Below are positions 5,487 to 10,664 of a DNA stretch of 10,664 nucleotides, piece by piece. Under the pieces are notes generated by a model that made no database searches, had not been told where the DNA came from, and saw only the letters and a list, made by a program, of their open reading frames with translations. Location: contig VFKJ01000002.1 of NCBI GenBank assembly GCA_009885595.1, positions 1 through 10,664 of the forward strand, read 5' to 3'. The DNA is from Myxococcales bacterium (lineage in GTDB: Bacteria > Myxococcota > Myxococcia > Myxococcales > Myxococcaceae). A program made the translations under genes and the position numbers. Position 1 is the first letter of the stretch; the number at the start of each line of letters is the position of its first letter.

Positions 5487-6203
5487 TCAGGCAACGCTGA
5501 GTCCACCATCGACCCTGAGCGTCTGGCCGGTGATGTAAGGGGACTGCGCCAGGAACACCACTGCCTGGGCGACGTCCTCGGGGCGGCCCTCCCGGCGCAG
5601 GGGAATGCGCTGCAGCAGGTCGCTCTTCTGGGCGCTGGTGGTCTGGGCCGCCATCGCCACCGGCCCCGGGGCCACCGCGTTGACCCGAATCGAGGGCCCC
5701 AGCTCGAGCGCCCACGCGCGGGTCAGCTGGTCGAGCCCCGCCTTGGCTGCGAGGTAGTGCGAGAAGAAGTGCGTGGGCGTGTAGGCGTGGGTGACGGCCA
5801 TGTCGGTGATGTTCACCACGCACCCGCTGCCGTTCGCCCTCAGCGCGGGCAACAGCGCCTGGGTCAGCAGGAACGGCGCCACCAGGTTCACCGAGAGCAT
5901 GTGCTCGAGCTGCTCGCGGGTGATGTCGGCGAAGTTCGCGTGCTCGTAGGTGGCTGCGCTGTTGACGAGCAGGTCCAGGCTTTGAATGCGGCTGGCCAGC
6001 AGCTTCGGTCCCTCGGCCAGCGAGAGATCGGCGGCCTCCACCCGCGCGGTGCGGCCCAGCCCGGTGAGCTCAGCCACCACCTCGCCGGCTTCCTTCACCG
6101 AGCGGTTTGCGTGAACGATGAGATCGAACCCCGCCCGGCCGAGCGCGAGCGCGATCGCCCGGCCCACGCGGATTCCACCACCGGTGACGAGCGCGGTCGG
6201 CAT
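5487..6203 (-). CDS. Pteridine reductase-like short-chain dehydrogenase (FolM/PTR1 type)
   Basis: A 238-residue NADPH-dependent short-chain dehydrogenase. The cofactor loop is TGGGIRVG (7-14), the TGxxxRxG variant typical of pteridine reductases, followed by HANRS (31-35) at the place of the NADPH-phosphate-binding HxHRS of PTR1. The catalytic set is Asp134 (NITDMAV), Tyr150 and Lys154 (HYLAAKA). Asp in place of the usual Ser is the FolM/PTR1 signature. The C-terminus (ITGQTLRVDGGLSV) is standard. Such enzymes reduce dihydropterins, dihydromonapterin or dihydrofolate to the tetrahydro form. Its position 5 bases after the NADP-binding protein gene and 26 bases before the FolB-cupin gene supports a pterin role. 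A sepiapterin-reductase-like activity is an alternative. Confidence 0.85.
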   Translation of the reverse strand: MPTALVTGGGIRVGRAIALALGRAGFDLIVHANRSVKEAGEVVAELTGLGRTARVEAADLSLAEGPKLLASRIQSLDLLVNSAATYEHANFADITREQLEHMLSVNLVAPFLLTQALLPALRANGSGCVVNITDMAVTHAYTPTHFFSHYLAAKAGLDQLTRAWALELGPSIRVNAVAPGPVAMAAQTTSAQKSDLLQRIPLRREGRPEDVAQAVVFLAQSPYITGQTLRVDGGLSVA

Positions 6204-6208
6204 TTGAG

Positions 6209-6859
6209 TCAGCGGACGATCTTCACGTTGAACATCGGCGACTTGAACGCTCCGTACAGCCGCGTCCACAACGGGAGGTACTGCTCGAGCCCGCGGGCTG
6301 CCGAGAGGTCGCCCACGTCGATGATCTCCTCGGCCTTCCACCCGAAGCTCGCGAGGATCGCCTTCACCTGGGTCTTCGCGGCCTCGTCGTTGCCCGCCAT
6401 GAAGGTGTGGTGCGAGTCCGGCAACGCACGCGGGTTCACCATCAGCGGGGCCGCCATGGTGTTGAGCGCCTTCACCACCTTCGCCTTCGGGAAGGCGCGC
6501 TGCAGCGTCTCGCCCAGCGAGTCAGTGTTCGAAATGAACAGCGACGGCGGGAAGCCCTTGGAGAAGTCGAGCGCGTTCGAGATGTCGATCACCGTCTTCC
6601 CGGCGGAGTTCTCCTCGCCGGCCATCTTGAACGCTTCGACGCTGCCGGCGCCCAGGGTGGCGTTGAAGATCACCTCTCCGAACTTCGCGGCCTCGGCGAA
6701 GGTGCCGGCGCTCGCCTTCTCGCCAGCCTTCTTCGCCCACGCGGCGGCCTTCTCGTTGTTCGCGGTGCGGCTGCCCATCTTCACTTCGTGACCCAGCTCG
6801 ACCAGCTTCGAGCCGATGGTCTCTCCGACGCCTCCGGTGCCAAAGACAGCGATCTTCAT
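6209..6859 (-). CDS. NADPH-dependent F420 reductase-like Rossmann protein
   Basis: A 216-residue protein of the COG2085/F420:NADP oxidoreductase-like family. It begins MKIAVFGTGGVGETIG, a glycine-rich dinucleotide fold, with MGSR at 28-31 at the end of the second strand. The Arg suggests preference for NADP. VIFNATLGAG, TVIDISNALDF and VVKALNTMAAPLM are family landmarks. A GGAG ribosome binding site lies about eight bases upstream of the ATG. Many homologues occur in organisms without F420, so the second substrate may be another deazaflavin, a flavin or a pterin-like molecule. No F420 biosynthesis gene is visible here. The next gene begins five bases after its stop. Confidence 0.82.
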   Translation of the reverse strand: MKIAVFGTGGVGETIGSKLVELGHEVKMGSRTANNEKAAAWAKKAGEKASAGTFAEAAKFGEVIFNATLGAGSVEAFKMAGEENSAGKTVIDISNALDFSKGFPPSLFISNTDSLGETLQRAFPKAKVVKALNTMAAPLMVNPRALPDSHHTFMAGNDEAAKTQVKAILASFGWKAEEIIDVGDLSAARGLEQYLPLWTRLYGAFKSPMFNVKIVR

Positions 6860-6907
6860 GGGGGGACTCCGTGGTGGGAAGTGAACAGCCGGCGGACCGT
6901 AATCGAT

Positions 6908-7216
6908 TCAGCCCACGCGGCGACGGGCGAAGATTCGCCCTCCCTCTTCTTTGACCTCGAAGCACTCCACCTTCGCGCCCTCGGGGAAGAAGGCCTTTCC
7001 GGTGCGCACGTCGAAGCACCACGAGTGGAGCGGGCAGTACAGGTGGTGGCCCTGCAGATCGCCGCAGCCCAGCTCGCCGTTGCGATGAGGGCAGACGTTG
7101 TCGATGGCGTAGACGACGCCGCCCACGCGCACCACCGCCAGCTCGCGCCCTTCGGCCCGCACCACCGCGCGGCCGCCCTCTCCCAGATCGAATGACGCCA
7201 GCAGATCGACGAACAC
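6908..7216 (-). CDS. Small Rieske [2Fe-2S] ferredoxin
   Basis: A 102-residue single-domain Rieske protein like the ferredoxin components of aromatic-ring dioxygenases or NirD. The cluster ligands are in VCPHRNGELG (Cys42, His44) and YCPLHSWCFD (Cys61, His64), separated by 16 residues as in the family. No signal peptide or membrane segment is present, so it is cytosolic and would pass electrons to an oxygenase or similar enzyme. No Rieske oxygenase alpha subunit or reductase is adjacent. The GTG at 7216 lies one base after the stop of the isochorismatase-family gene, which fixes the start and implies co-translation. Confidence 0.88.
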   Translation of the reverse strand: MFVDLLASFDLGEGGRAVVRAEGRELAVVRVGGVVYAIDNVCPHRNGELGCGDLQGHHLYCPLHSWCFDVRTGKAFFPEGAKVECFEVKEEGGRIFARRRVG

Positions 7217-7217
7217 T

Positions 7218-7763
7218 TCACTTCACCGCGGCGCTGATGGCCTTGAACTCGGGGCCACCGGCCTTGCCCAGCGCGTCGAAGAGCGCGGCTTCCACGGTGG
7301 TCAGCTGCGCGCCCGCGTCACGGCACAGCGCGAGGCCGGTCTCGTAGTCGATGGCCGTGCGCGAGAGCACCGCGTCGGCGGCGAGGAAGGGGGCGAGGCC
7401 GGCGTCTTTGAGCGCGCGCACCGTCTGAAAGACGCAGACGTGGGTCTCCATGCCGGTGACGAGCACGCTTTGGCGCGGGGCGAGCTGCTGCAGCACCGCG
7501 GGCACCAGGGCGGAGAACTCGAGCTTCTCCACCGGCGCGAGGTCGGGAATGAGCTCCTTCACCGCCGCCAGCGTGGGGCCCAGGCCCCTGGGGTATTGCT
7601 CGGTGAGGACGATGGGCAGGCCGAGCGCCTTCGCGCCTTCGATCGCGGCGCGGACGCGGTTGATCACCCGCTCCAGGCGCGCGGGGTCCATGGCCGCGCC
7701 CAGGCGCTCCTGCACGTCGACCACCAGCAGCGCTCCGGCGGCCCGGGTGAATCGATGCGTCAT
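7218..7763 (-). CDS. Isochorismatase-family cysteine hydrolase
   Basis: A 181-residue hydrolase of the isochorismatase/nicotinamidase superfamily. The Asp-Lys-Cys triad is visible: Asp16 (ALLVVDVQERL), Lys80 (VEKLEFSA) and Cys110 (GMETHVCVFQT), with the family's cis-peptide just before the cysteine. The YcaC-like size and the lack of metal-binding histidines of nicotinamidase argue against a nicotinamidase role. The true substrate is not readable from the sequence. Its ATG overlaps the stop of the TPP enzyme as ATGA, so the two are translationally coupled and may act on successive intermediates. Confidence 0.85.
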   Translation of the reverse strand: MTHRFTRAAGALLVVDVQERLGAAMDPARLERVINRVRAAIEGAKALGLPIVLTEQYPRGLGPTLAAVKELIPDLAPVEKLEFSALVPAVLQQLAPRQSVLVTGMETHVCVFQTVRALKDAGLAPFLAADAVLSRTAIDYETGLALCRDAGAQLTTVEAALFDALGKAGGPEFKAISAAVK

Positions 7764-9406
7764 ACGGCGTAGCCCATCGCCCCCGACTTCTCCGGCGCGT
7801 CGGGGTCGATCATCACGTTCACGCACGCCACCGTGTTCGACTTGACGGCGCGCTCCAGGGCTCCGCGGATCTGCGAGGGCTCGGTGACGAGCTCGCCCCA
7901 CCCGCCCATCGCCTTGACGATCTCGTCGTAGCGGGTCGGCGCGAGCAGGGTGGCGGGCGACTTGTCGGCGCCGAACAGCTGCACCTGCGGCACGCGGATC
8001 TGGCCCCAGGCGGCGTCGTTGCCCACCACGATCACCATCGGCAGCTTGAAGCGGATCGCGGTCTCGAAGTCGAAGCCGTTGAACCCGAACGAGCCGTCGC
8101 CCTGGATCACCCAGATGGTGCGATCGGGGTAGAGCGACTTCGCCGCCAGCGCGAACGGAGCGCCCACGCCCAGGCACCCCAGCGCGCCCGGATCGAGCCA
8201 GCGGCCCGGCTTCTTCACCTCGAGCACCTTGGCGGCCATCGCCACGTAGTTGCCGCCGTCGCAGATGAACATCGGGTCGCCGCTCGAGTTGGCGACGTCG
8301 TTGATCTCCTTGGCGAGGCGGTAGTGGTGAATCGGCTTGTCGTCGGTGAACCACTTCGAGATGCCGGCGACCTTCTTCTTCTCGGCCTCGCGGAGCTTGG
8401 AGAGCTGCGCCGAACGATCCGCCTTCGGCAGCGCCGCGGTCAGCTGCGAGAGCGCGAGGGAGACGTCAGAGACGATGCCCACCTCGACGGCGCGGTTGCG
8501 GCCGACCTCGGTGGGGTCGATGTCGATCTGGATGATCTTCGAGTCGGCGCTGAAGGTCGGCTCGCCGCCGTAGTTGAGGCGGAAGTCGAAGGGCGTGCCC
8601 ACCACCATCACCACGTCGGCAAAGGTGAGCGCGTCCTTGCGGGTGTGCTGGAAGAACGACGGGTGCTCCGCGGGCAGGCAGCCGCGGCCCGGGCCGTTGA
8701 GGAACACCGGAATGCCGGTCTTGTCGCAGAAGGCCTTGAGGTCCTCGGTGGCGTTGTCCCAGTACACCGAGCCGCCGCAGATCATCGCGGGCCGCTCGGC
8801 GCGGGCCAGCAGCGCGGCCGCCTTCTCGATCTGCTTCGGGTCGGGCGCGATGCGCGCGGTGGTGCGGTAGTTCACGATCGGCGCGAGCGTGTCTTCGTCG
8901 GCGAAGTCACACAGCACGTCGAAGGCGAGCTCGAGGAACACCGGGCCCGGGCGGCCGGTGAGCGCGGTGCGGAAGGCCTTGGCGAAGTAGGACGGAATGA
9001 GATCCGGCCGGGGAACGCGATCGCTCCACTTGGTGATGGTCTTGAAGAGCTCGATCTGCGGCATCTCCTGCAGCGAGCCGCGGGTCTGGTTGGCGATGTG
9101 CGCCGCGCCGCCGATGAGGATCATCGGGGAGTTCGCGAAGAACGCGTTGGCGACGCCCGTGAGCGCGTCGGTCACGCCGGGGCCGGCGGTGACGATCGCC
9201 ACGCCGATGCCGCGGGTGAGGCGGGCGTAGGCATCGGCCGCGTGCGCCGCGGCCTGCTCGTGGCGGGTGTCGACGATCTGAATGCCTTCCTCCACCAGCC
9301 CCACGTAGATGGGCGCGACGTGCAGGCCTGAGAGCGTGAAGACGTGCTTCACGTTTTCCTTCTTGAGCATCTTCGCGACGAGCTGACCGCCAGTGAGCAT
9401 TGCCAT
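7760..9406 (-). CDS. Thiamine diphosphate-dependent enzyme, acetolactate synthase / 2-hydroxyacyl-CoA lyase family
   Basis: A 548-residue, full-length ThDP enzyme with the three usual domains. The N-terminal pyrimidine-binding domain has the catalytic Glu50 (DTRHEQAAAHAADAYAR) and TAGPGVTDALTGVANAF. The central domain spans roughly 185-330. The C-terminal pyrophosphate-binding domain has GDGSFGFNGFDFETA with GDG at 436-438 and Asn463 after 24 residues, the ThDP/Mg motif. VVGNDAAWGQ replaces the usual NN or NNN end. This places it among acetolactate-synthase-like, oxalyl-CoA decarboxylase or 2-hydroxyacyl-CoA lyase proteins. No small regulatory ilvN subunit is adjacent, so isoleucine/valine synthesis is unlikely. 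ATG 9406 is chosen because it gives a family-like N-terminus; ATG 9400 is two codons further in. It is the first gene of the - strand train. Confidence 0.85.
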   Translation of the reverse strand: MAMLTGGQLVAKMLKKENVKHVFTLSGLHVAPIYVGLVEEGIQIVDTRHEQAAAHAADAYARLTRGIGVAIVTAGPGVTDALTGVANAFFANSPMILIGGAAHIANQTRGSLQEMPQIELFKTITKWSDRVPRPDLIPSYFAKAFRTALTGRPGPVFLELAFDVLCDFADEDTLAPIVNYRTTARIAPDPKQIEKAAALLARAERPAMICGGSVYWDNATEDLKAFCDKTGIPVFLNGPGRGCLPAEHPSFFQHTRKDALTFADVVMVVGTPFDFRLNYGGEPTFSADSKIIQIDIDPTEVGRNRAVEVGIVSDVSLALSQLTAALPKADRSAQLSKLREAEKKKVAGISKWFTDDKPIHHYRLAKEINDVANSSGDPMFICDGGNYVAMAAKVLEVKKPGRWLDPGALGCLGVGAPFALAAKSLYPDRTIWVIQGDGSFGFNGFDFETAIRFKLPMVIVVGNDAAWGQIRVPQVQLFGADKSPATLLAPTRYDEIVKAMGGWGELVTEPSQIRGALERAVKSNTVACVNVMIDPDAPEKSGAMGYAV

Positions 9407-9495
9407 GGTGGGCGCACCGAAGAACAGACCGGGTCGCGATGCAACGGACAGTTGCCGAAACGGTCGGGCACGGATGGGTTTGCTAAGGTGAGGGC
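9407..9495. promoter_or_regulatory. Divergent intergenic region between the TPP enzyme and the Uma2 gene
   Basis: These 89 bases must hold promoters for both directions. Rightwards, TGCTAAGGT (9481-9489) looks like an extended -10 (TGN then TAAGGT) and overlaps the AAGGTGAGG ribosome binding site of the Uma2 gene, which would give an almost leaderless transcript. Leftwards I see no convincing -35/-10 pair for the long operon, nor an obvious operator. Confidence 0.4.
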
Positions 9496-10068
9496 ATGAC
9501 GGACCCGGCACGAAAAAAGGCCACGTACGAGGACCTGCTGGCGGTGCCGTCCCCGCTCGTCGCCGAGATCATCCGCGGCACCCTCATCACGATGCCCCGC
9601 CCGCGAATTCGCCAGGCCCGCGCGTCTTCCCAATTGGGCGGTGAACTGTACGGCTTCGGTTCGCGGCGCGGCGGCCCCGGAGGTTGGGTGCTTCTGGACG
9701 AGCCAGAGCTCCACCTCGGCGAAGAAATCGTCGTGCCCGATCTGGCGGCCTGGCGCCGCGAACGGCTCCCGGAGCTCCCCGATGAGCCCTTCTTCACGCT
9801 CGCTCCTGACTGGGTGTGCGAGGTGCTCTCGCCTTCGACCGAGGTGATCGATCGCGCCGACAAAATGCCGATCTACGCCGAGCACCAGGTCTCCAACGTG
9901 TGGTTGCTCGATCCTGAGCTGAAGACGCTCGAGGTCTTCCGGCTCGATGGAAAGACCTATCGGTCCTCTGGGAGCGCTAGCGCAGGATGGACGAGTTCAA
10001 GCCCTCTCCCCGACCCTCTCCCCCGCAGGGGGAGAGGGAGATGGTGGGAGACATTGTGGTTGCCGTGA
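9496..10068 (+). CDS. Uma2-family putative restriction-fold nuclease with a rebuilt C-terminus
   Basis: A 190-residue protein of the Uma2 (DUF820) family, a PD-(D/E)xK nuclease-fold family that is often multicopy in bacteria. Its cellular role is unknown. The likely catalytic residues are present: VAEIIRG (Glu24), VVPDLA (Asp82) and VCEVLSPSTEVIDRADK (Glu109, Lys123). YAEHQVSNVWLLDPELKTLEVF is the standard downstream block. The start has an AAGGTGAGG ribosome binding site. After GKTYR (156) the family sequence stops. Residues 157-183 are low-complexity and encoded partly by a palindromic repeat, then LETLWLP-like family ending resumes (WETLWLP). The normal continuation (LGALAQDGRVQA) is readable one frame over at 9968-10003. 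The frame therefore seems broken and then restored. The core nuclease residues are untouched, so activity may persist. Confidence 0.8.
   Translation: MTDPARKKATYEDLLAVPSPLVAEIIRGTLITMPRPRIRQARASSQLGGELYGFGSRRGGPGGWVLLDEPELHLGEEIVVPDLAAWRRERLPELPDEPFFTLAPDWVCEVLSPSTEVIDRADKMPIYAEHQVSNVWLLDPELKTLEVFRLDGKTYRSSGSASAGWTSSSPLPDPLPRRGRGRWWETLWLP
10002..10038. repeat. CCCTCTCC-type palindromic repeat inside the Uma2 gene
   Basis: A CCCTCTCCCC copy (10002-10011) is followed by a perfect 11-base inverted repeat, CCCTCTCCCCC (10014-10024) and GGGGGAGAGGG (10028-10038), with a GCA loop. The pattern matches a dispersed, usually intergenic repeat that I know from many GC-rich proteobacterial genomes. Here it lies within a reading frame. 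Confidence 0.75.
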
Positions 10069-10193
10069 GGCTCAGAGGCGGTGAGAACTGCGCCCCATGA
10101 ACTTGGTCACTCCGCCTCGGCCAGACCTCCGCTTCGCTCCAGTCTGTCTCGCGCAGCGTTCCGCTGCTGGCGGCTCCGTTCCATGAGCCTCAC
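10065..10193. repeat. Segment bounded by 10-base perfect inverted repeats
   Basis: GTGAGGCTCA (10065-10074) and TGAGCCTCAC (10184-10193) are exact inverted copies that bound a 129-base segment. They overlap the Uma2 stop on one side and the start of the next gene on the other. Inside are GAGGCGG/CCGCCTC (10075-10081 and 10112-10118) and GCAGCG-TTC-CGCTGC (10153-10167). No gene is seen in it. It could be a small mobile repeat, a structured RNA or a shared terminator. Confidence 0.45.
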
Positions 10194-10664
10194 CGAGAAA
10201 GAGCGGGCGGAGCTGTTCCATGCGCTGACCTGGGACGCGAAGCGGTTCGGCCAGGAGCTCGCCGACACCGCCTACGCGCGCGGCCTCGCCGTCACCAACA
10301 AGGACGACGGCACCACCAAGGCCATTCCGATCACCGCCACGCCGGTGATCATCGACGCGCCCGAGCTGCGCCGCCGCCAGGAGCTCGCCGCCCGCATCGC
10401 CTCGGCCACCTTGAAGATGTCGCGCGCCGTGCTCGGTAACCCCGAGCGCAGTGAGCTGGTGCTCGGCGGACTGTCCCCGCTCGAGAAGGGCTTCGCCGCC
10501 ACCACCTTCGAGCAGCTCGAGACCCTCGTCACCACGCGCGTCGACTTCTTCGTGAGCGACACGGTGAGCGCGCTCGAGGTGAACGCCACCATCCCCGCGA
10601 TGCAGGGCTACTCGGACATCGCGGCCAACACCTTCCTCGAGGTGGTCGGCCGCACCTGGGGCGC
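10183..10664 (+). CDS. N-terminal part of an unidentified, possibly ATP-grasp-like protein
   Basis: An open frame from the ATG at 10183 runs off the right edge (160 complete codons) with strong G/C third-position bias throughout. It starts MSLTEKERAELFHALTWDAK. It continues with a helical region, then PLEKGFAATTFEQLETLVTT, and reaches VSALEVNATIPAMQGYSDIA near residues 130-150. That last segment resembles the EYNAETPAGxGY block of circularly permuted ATP-grasp or glutathionylspermidine-synthase-like proteins, in which a ligase fold activates a carboxylate with ATP. The resemblance is short and the family call is tentative. There is no clear ribosome binding site, and the first codons lie inside the inverted repeat at 10184-10193, so the start is uncertain. 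No in-frame upstream start is available nearby. Confidence 0.6.
   Translation, partial: MSLTEKERAELFHALTWDAKRFGQELADTAYARGLAVTNKDDGTTKAIPITATPVIIDAPELRRRQELAARIASATLKMSRAVLGNPERSELVLGGLSPLEKGFAATTFEQLETLVTTRVDFFVSDTVSALEVNATIPAMQGYSDIAANTFLEVVGRTWG

Noticed and set aside
4714..5823. Extending the FolB-cupin protein upstream to 5823
   Set aside because: The extra N-terminal residues are a shadow frame of the pteridine-reductase gene. The FolB domain begins just after the ATG at 5460.
7760..9406. Calling the TPP enzyme ilvB (acetolactate synthase for branched-chain amino acids)
   Set aside because: No ilvN or ilvC is adjacent, and the ThDP motif ends in ND, not the usual NN. The neighbours point to another pathway, so only the family is named.
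10002..10038. CRISPR array or rho-independent terminator at the CCCTCTCC repeats
   Set aside because: There are only two short arms, no spacers and no T-run, and the repeat lies inside an open frame. It fits a dispersed palindromic repeat better.

Overview
The window is very GC-rich with strong G/C third-position bias, and it is densely packed. Its gene content suggests a myxobacterium (Myxococcota, close to Myxococcus, Stigmatella or Cystobacter): a SigB/SigC-like sigma factor, a Uma2-family nuclease and a short TatA. This assignment is inferred from gene content and style, not from a marker gene.

Layout. Bases 1-158 hold the 3' end of an unidentified + strand gene, followed by tatA (252-488, +). 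A hairpin at 515-548 separates tatA from a convergent pair on the - strand: a secreted TPR protein (554-1315) and a sigma-70 family factor (1357-2088). The intergenic stretch 2089-2260 carries four perfect inverted repeats. Next comes a long - strand gene train, read from right to left: a thiamine-diphosphate enzyme (9406-7760), an isochorismatase-family hydrolase, a small Rieske ferredoxin, an NADP-binding F420-reductase-like protein, a FolM/PTR1-like pteridine reductase, a FolB-cupin fusion, a QueD/PTPS-like enzyme, a divergent FolE and a GlcD-type flavoprotein (ends 2261). Several junctions are 4-base start/stop overlaps, and most other gaps are under 50 bases, so much of this is probably one operon. 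On the right, a divergent + strand Uma2-family gene (9496-10068) has a rebuilt C-terminus containing a palindromic repeat. A 129-base segment bounded by 10-base inverted repeats follows, then the 5' end of a possible ATP-grasp-like gene that runs off the edge.

How the genes fit together. The core of interest is the pterin block at 3637-6203. FolE, QueD and FolB are all tunnelling-fold enzymes acting on GTP or dihydroneopterin derivatives. The short-chain dehydrogenase has pteridine-reductase signatures (TGxxxRxG and Asp-Tyr-Lys). Together they could convert GTP to a reduced pterin cofactor of the tetrahydrobiopterin or tetrahydromonapterin type. Two features make the block non-standard. The FolE has Gln where E. 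coli FolE has catalytic His179, along with changes at triphosphate-contact positions. The FolB-like domain is fused to a complete metal-binding cupin. The upstream redox and TPP genes may feed the same pathway or use its product, but the sequence does not show which. No CRISPR array, tRNA, rRNA or insertion sequence was seen.
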